Assembly: GCA_900466945.1 (NCBI GenBank)
Contig: UBNV01000010.1
Coordinates: 619,365 to 683,364 of the forward strand
Origin: Hyphomicrobiales bacterium
GTDB taxonomy: Bacteria > Pseudomonadota > Alphaproteobacteria > Rhizobiales > Rhizobiaceae
Direction: 5' to 3'
DNA length: 64,000 bases
In this document: one piece after another, positions 25,901-34,684 of the stretch
Numbering within the stretch: position 1 is the stretch's first letter
Layout of the letters: each line of letters begins with the position of its first letter
Made by a program: the position numbers and the translations under genes
Notes under the pieces: model-generated
The model's database searches: none
What the model saw: the letters and a program-made list of their open reading frames with translations, nothing else
What the model was told of the DNA's origin: nothing

Positions 25901-27523
25901 ATGATCCGTATCGAAAACATCTCCAAGCAGCTCAGCCACCGTATCCTGTTCATCGAGGCTTCGGCGGCGCTCAATCGTGGCGAAAAGATCGGCCTTGTCG
26001 GGCCGAATGGTGCTGGCAAGACCTCGCTCTTCCGCATGATCATCGGCTACGAGCTGCCGGATGAGGGCCAGGTCTCCGTCGATAAAGGCGTGTCGATCGG
26101 CTATTTCAGCCAGGATGTCGGCGAGATGTCAGGTCGCTCGGCCGTGGCCGAGGTCATGGACGGGGCAGGGCCGGTGAGCGAGGTCGCCGCCGAACTGCGC
26201 GAACTCGAGGCGGCCATGGTCGATCCGGATCGCATGGACGAGATGGACGCGATCATCGAGCGCTACGGCGAGGTGCAGGCGCGCTACGAAGAGCTCGACG
26301 GCTATGCCTTGGATGGCCGTGCCCGCGAAGTGCTGGCCGGTCTCTCCTTCTCGGAAGCCATGATGGACGGCGATGTCGGCGCTCTCTCGGGCGGCTGGAA
26401 GATGCGCGTGGCGCTGGCCCGCATCCTGCTCATGCGCCCCGACGTGATGCTGCTCGACGAACCGTCGAACCACCTCGATCTCGAAAGCCTGATCTGGCTC
26501 GAACAGTTCCTCAAGGGTTACGAGGGCGCGCTGCTGATGACCTCGCATGACCGCGAGTTCATGAACCGCATCGTCAACAAAATCATCGAGATCGATGCCG
26601 GTCAGCTCAACAGCTATTCCGGCGACTATGTCTTCTATGAGGGACAGCGTGCCTTGAACGAGAAGCATCAGCAGTCGCAGTTCGAGCGGCAGCAGGCGAT
26701 GCTCGCCAAAGAGATCAAGTTCATCGAGCGTTTTAAGGCGCGCGCTTCCCATGCCTCGCAGGTGCAGAGCCGGGTGAAGAAGCTGGAGAAGATCGACCGC
26801 GTCGAGCCGCCAAAGCGGCGCCAGGTCGTCGCCTTCGAATTCCAGCCCGCACCCCGCTCGGGCGAAGACGTGGTTGCGGTGAAGAACGTTTCCAAGCGGT
26901 ACGGCGACAAGGTCATCTATGATGGCTTCGACTTTATGGTCCGCCGGCGCGAACGCTGGTGCATCATGGGCATCAACGGTGCCGGCAAGTCGACGCTTTT
27001 GAAGCTGGTCGCCGGCGATTCGAAGCCGGACGAGGGCACTGTGTCGATCGGCGCCAGCGTCAAGATGGGTTACTTTGCCCAGCATGCGATGGACGTGCTC
27101 GATGGCGAGATGACCATCTTTGAAATGCTTGAAACGACCTTCCCGCGGGCCGGCCAGGCGCCGCTTCGCGCGCTTGCCGGCTGCTTCGGCTTTTCGGGCG
27201 ACGATATCGACAAGCGCGTGCGGGTACTCTCCGGTGGCGAGAAGGCGCGTCTGGTCATGGCGATCATGCTGTTCGATCCGCCGAACCTGCTTGTGCTCGA
27301 CGAGCCGACCAACCACCTTGACCTCGACACCAAGGAAATGCTGATCAAGGCGCTGTCGCAGTTCGAAGGCACCATGCTGTTCGTCAGCCACGACCGCCAT
27401 TTCCTCGCAGCCTTGTCGAACCGCGTTCTTGAGATCACGCCTGAAGGCGTTTTCCAGTATGGCGGCGGCTATACGGAATATGTCGAGCGCACCGGCCATG
27501 AAGCACCAGGTCTCAGGAGCTGA
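25901..27523 (+). CDS. ABC-F family ATPase
   Basis: A 540-residue soluble protein with two ABC cassettes and no membrane part. Walker A is G-P-N-G-A-G-K-T in cassette 1 and G-I-N-G-A-G-K-S in cassette 2. The signatures are L-S-G-G-W-K and L-S-G-G-E-K. A charged helical P-site-tRNA-interaction-type linker (about 240-300) separates them. ABC-F proteins act on ribosomes in translation quality control. Sequence alone does not separate Uup, YbiT, YheS or EttA types. The frame also allows a TTG start at 25895, but ATG 25901 is preferred. A bidirectional terminator follows. Confidence 0.92.
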   Translation: MIRIENISKQLSHRILFIEASAALNRGEKIGLVGPNGAGKTSLFRMIIGYELPDEGQVSVDKGVSIGYFSQDVGEMSGRSAVAEVMDGAGPVSEVAAELRELEAAMVDPDRMDEMDAIIERYGEVQARYEELDGYALDGRAREVLAGLSFSEAMMDGDVGALSGGWKMRVALARILLMRPDVMLLDEPSNHLDLESLIWLEQFLKGYEGALLMTSHDREFMNRIVNKIIEIDAGQLNSYSGDYVFYEGQRALNEKHQQSQFERQQAMLAKEIKFIERFKARASHASQVQSRVKKLEKIDRVEPPKRRQVVAFEFQPAPRSGEDVVAVKNVSKRYGDKVIYDGFDFMVRRRERWCIMGINGAGKSTLLKLVAGDSKPDEGTVSIGASVKMGYFAQHAMDVLDGEMTIFEMLETTFPRAGQAPLRALAGCFGFSGDDIDKRVRVLSGGEKARLVMAIMLFDPPNLLVLDEPTNHLDLDTKEMLIKALSQFEGTMLFVSHDRHFLAALSNRVLEITPEGVFQYGGGYTEYVERTGHEAPGLRS

Positions 27524-27545
27524 GCCTCACTTGCTATGACGACTT

Positions 27546-27583
27546 AAAAAGCCCGAGGTTTGATTGCGAGCCTCGGGCTTTTT
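27546..27583. terminator. Bidirectional Rho-independent terminator
   Basis: AAAAAGCCCGAGG, a 12-nt spacer and CCTCGGGCTTTTT form an 8-bp GC stem flanked by A and T tracts that serve both strands. It separates the convergent ABC-F and galE genes. Confidence 0.9.
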
Positions 27584-27605
27584 CATATCGGGAAACGGAG
27601 TTTGC

Positions 27606-28595
27606 TCAGGTCGAGTGGCCGTTGAAGGTCGAGTGCCACTTCCAGGCGGAGCGGATGATATCGTCGATGCCGTGCTTGGGGTCCCAGCCGAGGACTTCGC
27701 GGGCAAGCGTGTTGCTCGCGACGAGGCCCGGTGGATCGCCGGGGCGGCGCTCGGTGCGCTTGATCGGCATGGGGCGGCCGGAGACGGTTTCGATCGCCGT
27801 GATCAGTTCCTTGACGGTCGTGCCGTTGCCGGTGCCGAGATTGATGGCAATGGTCTCGCCGCCGTTCAACAGATACTCGACCGCCCGCACATGGGCGTCG
27901 GCGAGATCGTTGACATGGATATAGTCGCGGATGCAGGTGCCGTCGCGGGTATCGTAGTCCTCGCCGAATATCGAGAAGAATTCGCGTCGTCCGAGCGCCG
28001 TTTCGATCGCGAGTGGAATGGCATGTGTCTCGGGCGAGTGCCACTCGCCGATGCGGCCTTCGAAATCGGCGCCGGCGGCGTTGAAGTAGCGCAGCATAAC
28101 GGAGCGCATGCGGCCGCAGAGGTTCAAGTCGCCGAGTGCCTGCTCCACGATATGCTTGGTGCGGCCGTAAGGATTGATCGGCTTCTGGCCGTGCTTCTCG
28201 TCGAGCGGCAGATATTCCGGCGCGCCATAGGTGGCGCAGGTCGAGGAAAAGACGAAGTTGCGGATGTCGGCCTCGCTGAGCGCCTGCAGAAGGCTCAGTG
28301 TGCCGGACACGTTGACGTCATAGAAGTGCTCCGGCTCCTTGAACGACTGACCGACCTCGATCAGGCCGGCGAAATGCATGGCTGCCTTCGGCTGGTATTT
28401 CGCCAGCACTTCCTTCAGCCGGGCCTTGTCCCTGATATCCCCCTGTTCCGCCGGACCCCATTTGACGAATTCCGGATGGCCGGAGGTGAAGTTGTCATAG
28501 ACGACGGGCAGATAGCCGCGCTCGGAGAGGGCGAGGCAGGTGTGGGAGCCAATATAGCCGGCGCCGCCGACGACGAGGATGGGCGTGGCAGTCAT
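27606..28595 (-). CDS. galE: UDP-glucose 4-epimerase GalE
   Basis: A 329-residue short-chain dehydrogenase/reductase that interconverts UDP-glucose and UDP-galactose with bound NAD. The NAD-binding motif G-G-A-G-Y-I-G-S-H is at about 9-17, the Ser/Thr region is S-S-T-C-A-T-Y-G, and the catalytic Y-x-x-x-K is Y-G-R-T-K. It follows glf by 14 bp, so the two enzymes supply UDP-Gal and then UDP-galactofuranose. It ends the minus-strand glycan cluster that starts at 34.1 kb. Confidence 0.93.
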   Translation of the reverse strand: MTATPILVVGGAGYIGSHTCLALSERGYLPVVYDNFTSGHPEFVKWGPAEQGDIRDKARLKEVLAKYQPKAAMHFAGLIEVGQSFKEPEHFYDVNVSGTLSLLQALSEADIRNFVFSSTCATYGAPEYLPLDEKHGQKPINPYGRTKHIVEQALGDLNLCGRMRSVMLRYFNAAGADFEGRIGEWHSPETHAIPLAIETALGRREFFSIFGEDYDTRDGTCIRDYIHVNDLADAHVRAVEYLLNGGETIAINLGTGNGTTVKELITAIETVSGRPMPIKRTERRPGDPPGLVASNTLAREVLGWDPKHGIDDIIRSAWKWHSTFNGHST

Positions 28596-28609
28596 GCGTG
28601 ATTTCCTGC

Positions 28610-29830
<1,221 letters not shown>

Positions 29831-29885
29831 TCATCCGTTCCTGTCTGGATCGACGGGTCTGTCCGCCGATCGAAGTGTGGTTCCG

Positions 29886-31139
29886 TCAGAGCGCAAGCTT
29901 TTCCCGCATGAGCTTATCATAGGCGGCGATCAGACGGTTGACGTCGACGCCCTTTTCCTGCGGTCCGAAGCTCAGATGACTGACGGTGAAGTCTGAATAG
30001 ATGGCGGTCGGTCTTTCCAGGAAGGCGGGCAGATCGACGGTCAGCATCTTCTCGTCGTCGCCCTTGGCCAGCGCCATGTGCAGCAGATCGCGACCAAGCC
30101 AGGCGATGAAGTTGATCGACTGACGTTCCTGCCAGTCCACGACCTTCGAGGGCAGCGGCAGTTCCTTCTTCGGCGAAGCGAGGAAGAAATCATGCAGATT
30201 GTTGGCCTTGTCCGGATCCGTCCAGAGCGTGCCACCGAAACCGCCGGGAGGACGCTCAAAATGGCCGAGCGAGGTCGGCAAGGCGCCGGAGACCTGCTGA
30301 AAATAGGCGCAGACGCCATTGTTCACGACATTGGCCGAGGTGACGAAATAATGCGGGTTCTTGCGTCGATGGTCGATGAAGCCCGCGAGGCCGTCGAGAT
30401 CCATGTAGACGATGTCGTCGTCGCATTTCAGGAAAAGTGCGTCGGCGAAATCGGGCAGTCGCTTGGCGTAATATTGGTAGGCCTGGAAATAGGGCATTTG
30501 CTCGCCGGGATTGCCGACATAGCGGCGCACGGGCGTGTCGACATCAGCCAGTTCCAGATCGCCGCCCCAGCCACCGCGGACCATGACGTCGGCGCCTTCG
30601 GCGAGCACCATGTCCGGCCAGCGTCCGACAGTCACGCCGTTCACCATCAGGTCGGGGATGCCCGCGCCGTCGATGTTCAACACCAGATCGTTGACACGAC
30701 CGGGTGACAGGACGCCCGGCGTGGTCCGCGCCCAGACGGGCTGGGCCTGGGCCCGGTCGAAGTCCGTGAGCTGCGTGCGCTGGAGCTTGCGCATGACCGA
30801 CTGGTTGTTGTTCCAGCCGCCGACCACGATTTCGTAGAAGGTGTTCGGATCGTTTTTTGGGATGAGGGCGAGATGCAGGTCGTTGGTGATCCTCGCACTG
30901 ATCCGCATCGCTGCCGCTTGTTTGACCGAGCCGCGATGCTGATAGCCGACATTGTCGCCCATGTAGCGGACGGGGCCGAATTCCCGGGTAACCCAGTCGT
31001 GGTCGGAGGGCGCGCGGGTGAAGTCCCAGATGTGCCACTCGTCGATCAGACCCTCCGCCATGGCCCTGCGGACATAGCTGTTGAGGATCTGCATCCGGTG
31101 TTCCCGGCCGGCGAATGTAACTAGAATGACGGGTGCCAT
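29886..31139 (-). CDS. Probable glycosyltransferase with an embedded farnesoic-acid-O-methyltransferase-like (FAMeT) domain
   Basis: A 417-residue protein. Residues 1-60 look like the first beta-alpha-beta of a GT-A fold (V-I-L-V-T-F-A-G-R). Residues about 200-300 carry an acidic C-D-D-D-I-V-Y-M-D metal-binding type motif (D240-D242) followed by F-V-T-S-A-N. Between them, residues about 78-200 resemble the FAMeT/Methyltransf_FA beta domain (F-Y-E-I-V-V-G-G-W-N-N-N-Q-S-V-M-R), better known from insects and other animals. In such proteins this is a beta-sandwich ligand or carbohydrate-binding module, not a proven methyltransferase. A GAGAGGAA site precedes the ATG. The sugar donor and acceptor are unknown. 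Confidence 0.65.
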   Translation of the reverse strand: MAPVILVTFAGREHRMQILNSYVRRAMAEGLIDEWHIWDFTRAPSDHDWVTREFGPVRYMGDNVGYQHRGSVKQAAAMRISARITNDLHLALIPKNDPNTFYEIVVGGWNNNQSVMRKLQRTQLTDFDRAQAQPVWARTTPGVLSPGRVNDLVLNIDGAGIPDLMVNGVTVGRWPDMVLAEGADVMVRGGWGGDLELADVDTPVRRYVGNPGEQMPYFQAYQYYAKRLPDFADALFLKCDDDIVYMDLDGLAGFIDHRRKNPHYFVTSANVVNNGVCAYFQQVSGALPTSLGHFERPPGGFGGTLWTDPDKANNLHDFFLASPKKELPLPSKVVDWQERQSINFIAWLGRDLLHMALAKGDDEKMLTVDLPAFLERPTAIYSDFTVSHLSFGPQEKGVDVNRLIAAYDKLMREKLAL

Positions 31140-31184
31140 GAATTCCTCTCAGCAATCGGCAACAGATGGCGGGCCTTGCCCGGC

Positions 31185-31919
31185 TCAGAGGCGCTTCAGC
31201 GCGCCGATGCCGAGGAAGTTGCCGTTGACCGACGGATACTGCTGGGTGAACTCCCAGGCGAAGAAGTCCGATTCGGCCTGCTTCACATAGCTCCAGAAGA
31301 CCGATGTGCCCGGGCATGCCTGGGAAGCGACATCGTGATGGACGATGATCTTTGCGGTCTTGCGCACCAACAGATGGTCGAACATCACGCCCTGCAGAGA
31401 GTGATCGCCATCGATGAAGACCATGTCGGGCTTCAGCATCGAGAGGTAGTCGATCACCTCCTGCGAGGTGGAGAAGTTCTTGATGTAGTGCACCGGCGTC
31501 GAGGAAATCTCGATATACTTCTTCACGAAGGGCGTCGGCTCGATCGGGTCGATGGCGAGCGAGAATTCCAGCGGCGCACCGATCTTCTTCAGCCACTCGT
31601 TGACGAGGATGAAGGTGCCGCCCCAGCGGCAGCCGATCTCGGTGAAGGTGCGGATCTCGCGGGCGTTGTGTGCCAGCCAGACGAGGTAGCGCGCGAGCTG
31701 CGAGGGATACTGCCACAGGTGCAGGCCCTTGCCGAAATAGGGCGACAGTTCGGCCGGCTGCTGCTCGAGATACTCATTGTTCAGGCCGAGGCTCGGGATG
31801 AATTCGAGTTCGAGATACTGGGTGTCGTAGCATTTCGAGATCGGCAGCGCGCGGATCTTCGCGATGGTGTTCTCGACTTCACCGACCAGCGTCTCGTAAT
31901 GCTGATACTTTTCCTGCAT
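31185..31919 (-). CDS. Class I SAM-dependent methyltransferase (CmcI/Methyltransf_24-like)
   Basis: A 244-residue protein with a Rossmann methyltransferase core. Motif I is F-T-E-I-G-C-R-W-G-G, an acidic residue ends strand 2 (A-I-D-P), and D-M-V-F-I-D-G-D-H-S resembles the metal/SAM site of CmcI-type and rhamnosyl O-methyltransferases. The position between two glycosyltransferase genes suggests methylation of a sugar or glycoconjugate. The ATG has GGGGTAGGG upstream. The genes are spaced by 45-122 bp, consistent with one transcript. Confidence 0.75.
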   Translation of the reverse strand: MQEKYQHYETLVGEVENTIAKIRALPISKCYDTQYLELEFIPSLGLNNEYLEQQPAELSPYFGKGLHLWQYPSQLARYLVWLAHNAREIRTFTEIGCRWGGTFILVNEWLKKIGAPLEFSLAIDPIEPTPFVKKYIEISSTPVHYIKNFSTSQEVIDYLSMLKPDMVFIDGDHSLQGVMFDHLLVRKTAKIIVHHDVASQACPGTSVFWSYVKQAESDFFAWEFTQQYPSVNGNFLGIGALKRL

Positions 31920-32041
31920 ATGTCCCTACCCCTCGAAGCGCAGCCCCCTGGACTGGCGAAAAAACAATTTGGTTCGTTGCGGCGGCGCCCGGGTCCCGGA
32001 CGCGTCCCATGGTCACGCGGCTGACGGCCGTATTACAAGGC

Positions 32042-34087
32042 TCAGCTCCTGTTCGCCGACCAGAGGCGTGTATCGGTCGGCACCGGATGGAAATCGTGCC
32101 AGCTGCCGATCCGGTCGCTGTAGCGCTTGCGATACGCGGCCTCGTCCTCGAATTCGACCTCGGCCAGCATGACCTCCGCGCCGATCTCGTAGTACATTTC
32201 CATGTTGGAGAGGTCCGGCAGCGGCGTCTCGTCGCGCTCGCGTTCGCCCTGCATCTGCCAGTAGAGCTCTTCCAGGCGGCGGACGAGGCGCGGGATGTCG
32301 CGCAGCGCACAAGTGTCGCGCTGGGCCTGAAGGGCTTCCCGGATCCGGGCCAGGCTCGCCTTATCCTTGGCAAACGCAATGGCCTTTCTGACGTAGTCGT
32401 CCGGGGTTGCACAGATCAGCTCAGGAATGCCGGCTGATTTCACGATGCTGCTGCAGAAGCGGGAGGCGAAGCTCTTGCCGGGAATGGTCAGGACTGGAAG
32501 GCCCATGGTCAGCGCATCCGACGCCGTCGAATGGGCGCCATAGGGGAAGGTGTCGAGGAAGAGATCGGCGATCGCGATACGGGCGAGATGGTTCGGGTTC
32601 GGCACCTTGGAGGCGAAGTAAATTCGGCTCGCATCGACCCCTGCCGAGGTTGCCAGATCACGGAGGCGCTGGTTGACGGCGTCCGATCCCCCGAGCAGCC
32701 AGAGCACGCTGCCGGGCGTTGCGGTCAGAATGGCCATCCAGCGGGTAAAGACAGGCGCCGTGATCTTCTGCATGCCGTTGAAGCAGGCAAAGACGAAGGC
32801 GTCCTCGGGCAGGCCGACTTCCGTGCGGGTTGGGCGCGGGCCGATGACGCGCTTGCGGTCGACGGGCTGGTTGCAGGGGATGTGGAGGACCTTCTCCGTG
32901 TAGTAGATCTCGTTGCCGGGCGGAATGATCTGCTCGTCGGCAATGATGTACTGGTGAACCGGGCTCGCCATGGTGCCGGGATAACCGCAGAAGTTCACGA
33001 TGACCGGGGCCGGGCGGTATGAGAAGATCTTGGTGCGGGCGAGCTTTGTATAGCCGTTGACGTCGATCAGCACGTCGATCTCGTCGGCCTTGATCAGATT
33101 CGCCGCATCGAGGTCCGACATGGCCGTGATGTCCCGCCAGACGTCGATGACTGCTTTCATGCGGGTCTGGGTCGCGTCATTGGTGCGGGCCTCGCCGATG
33201 TAATAGGCGTAAACCTCGACCGAAGACTTGTCGTGCAGTTCGAGCACTTCGCTCAGCGCGAAACCAACGGCGTGGTCGCGGAGGTCGGAGGAGACATAAC
33301 CGATCCGCAGACGCTGGCCGGTGCCGGTCTTCTTGCGCGGTTCCGGCTTGTTGAGATGCTGAGGTTCGGGCCGGCCCGCGAGCATCTTGTAGTAGCGATA
33401 GGCCTTGGCCATCTGGAAGAGGGGATCGTCGGCATAGCAGGCCAGCGGAAGCGGCGAGATCGAATCGAGCATCTGGCGTTTGGTGACGAATTCCGAGCCC
33501 TGAACAACCGGCCACTTGCACTGGTGCTGGCGCACCGAAATCCAGTGCTGGCCTGCCTCCGGCTTGTCGGGTCTCAGTTCTATCGCCTGCCAGAGTGCAG
33601 TCTCGGCATCCTCCAGAAGACCGGCACCTTCCATGACGCGGCCGATATGCTGGAGAGCCATGAGGCGGTGGACGGACTTGTCTGGCGTAATCTCCGCCGT
33701 CTGATCGACATAGCTGCGCCATTGTTGAATGGCCTGTGCGCCCAGCCCGCAATCCTCATAGGTCCGGCCGAGATTGATATGCGCCTGACCCATCATTGGC
33801 TGCGCCTTCAGCGCGGCCTTCAATGCATTGATCGCGCCGGCCGTATCTCCGAGCTGCTTCAGGATGACGGAATAGTTGAAGAAGGCGAGATGGAGCAGCG
33901 GGCTCTGGTCGTTGAAAGCCGTCCAGGTCTTGTAGAGTTCGGCGGCAAGCGCTGCCTGTCCGGCGTTGCCCCATTGCTCGGCGAGCTGCAGGACTTCGAG
34001 CAGGGAAAGCTTCTGGAGTCTGGCTTTGTCCGTTGCGGCTGAAAGCTGTGCGTTCTGCTCCGGGGCGAATGCGGTATGTATCACCAT
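32042..34087 (-). CDS. TPR-containing GT41 glycosyltransferase (O-GlcNAc-transferase/SPINDLY-like)
   Basis: A roughly 681-residue cytoplasmic-type protein. TPR helices occupy about 30-200 (for example L-L-H-L-A-F-F-N-Y-S-V-I-L-K-Q-L-G-D and A-H-I-N-L-G-R-T-Y-E-D). The GT41 catalytic half is about 260-650. It keeps the His of D-L-R-D-H-A-V-G-F (about 272), the UDP-site Lys of C-F-N-G-M-Q-K-I (about 441), and the H-S-T-A-S-D-A-L-T-M-G-L-P-V and P-G-x-x-F-A-S-R motifs. GT41 enzymes put sugars on Ser/Thr (OGT, SPY) or Asn (HMW1C-like). The frame starts with GTG at 34096, with an ATG three codons later (34087). It is divergent from the Ser/Thr-rich octad-repeat gene, which makes that protein a candidate substrate. 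Confidence 0.88.
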   Translation of the reverse strand: MVIHTAFAPEQNAQLSAATDKARLQKLSLLEVLQLAEQWGNAGQAALAAELYKTWTAFNDQSPLLHLAFFNYSVILKQLGDTAGAINALKAALKAQPMMGQAHINLGRTYEDCGLGAQAIQQWRSYVDQTAEITPDKSVHRLMALQHIGRVMEGAGLLEDAETALWQAIELRPDKPEAGQHWISVRQHQCKWPVVQGSEFVTKRQMLDSISPLPLACYADDPLFQMAKAYRYYKMLAGRPEPQHLNKPEPRKKTGTGQRLRIGYVSSDLRDHAVGFALSEVLELHDKSSVEVYAYYIGEARTNDATQTRMKAVIDVWRDITAMSDLDAANLIKADEIDVLIDVNGYTKLARTKIFSYRPAPVIVNFCGYPGTMASPVHQYIIADEQIIPPGNEIYYTEKVLHIPCNQPVDRKRVIGPRPTRTEVGLPEDAFVFACFNGMQKITAPVFTRWMAILTATPGSVLWLLGGSDAVNQRLRDLATSAGVDASRIYFASKVPNPNHLARIAIADLFLDTFPYGAHSTASDALTMGLPVLTIPGKSFASRFCSSIVKSAGIPELICATPDDYVRKAIAFAKDKASLARIREALQAQRDTCALRDIPRLVRRLEELYWQMQGERERDETPLPDLSNMEMYYEIGAEVMLAEVEFEDEAAYRKRYSDRIGSWHDFHPVPTDTRLWSANRS

Positions 34088-34684
34088 CGAGATCACATCT
34101 GTTGGCGGCCAGTAGGCCAGGTTTCGTTCCCGCGCAGCGGCGTCTAAGGAACACCTAGTCGGCCTAGCTTGCTTTGGGCTTGCGTGTCGCGCCGGGACGC
34201 AATCTTGAGACTTGCCAAATCAACTCGAGTTGGCGATAGCATGTTAGGAAATGCAGGCGTGACGTAACTCACTACCAAGAATAGACCAGTGAGTTCCGGG
34301 GTAATCTGTTAATAGAAAATTAGAGTGTGAGCCCTAATCATTCGGGTAAGACTCGTTCCATCACATCGGCTTTCTTGCGGTGCGATGGGGCAAGGTCCGT
34401 GTCCGGATCGGGACGCGAACCTCTCAAGGTGTGGGAAGCAGAGATCAGCTCTGCTGCATGATGCCCAATCCAACGCCAGGCTCGGTCGAGCCATGTTCCA
34501 GCAAAAACTTTCGTCCGAAAGGACACCGTTCGAAGGCGTAACCAGGTGATCGCCTTTGCCCGGATAGCAGCCACTCAGGGTGCAGGATGCTCCCGAGGTC
34601 GTGACGGTGAGGCACCCCGCGTGCTCCCCCGATCGGTGGCAAGGAATGCAACGGCCAACCGCAAACGTTGAAGGCGCGCGTCAA
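34088..34684. promoter_or_regulatory. Long divergent intergenic region / structured leader of the octad-repeat gene
   Basis: About 590 bp without a convincing gene. It must contain promoters for the GT41 cluster (minus) and the repeat gene (plus). Inverted repeats are AACTCACT / AGTGAGTT at 34266-34295, AGCAGAG / CTCTGCT at 34437-34455 (5-nt loop), GGCTC-GGTC-GAGCC near 34480, and GTCC-GAAA-GGAC (a GNRA-type tetraloop hairpin) near 34513. Several stem-loops in a row over about 250 nt suggest a structured 5' leader. I could not match it to a known riboswitch. Confidence 0.4.

Noticed and set aside
34309..34684. Small minus-strand frames in the leader of the octad-repeat gene
   Set aside because: They have no ribosome binding sites or recognisable domains and overlap each other; the DNA looks like hairpin-rich leader.
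34088..34684. Known riboswitch (cobalamin, cyclic-di-GMP) in the leader
   Set aside because: Individual hairpins are present, but the conserved core sequences of these classes are not.
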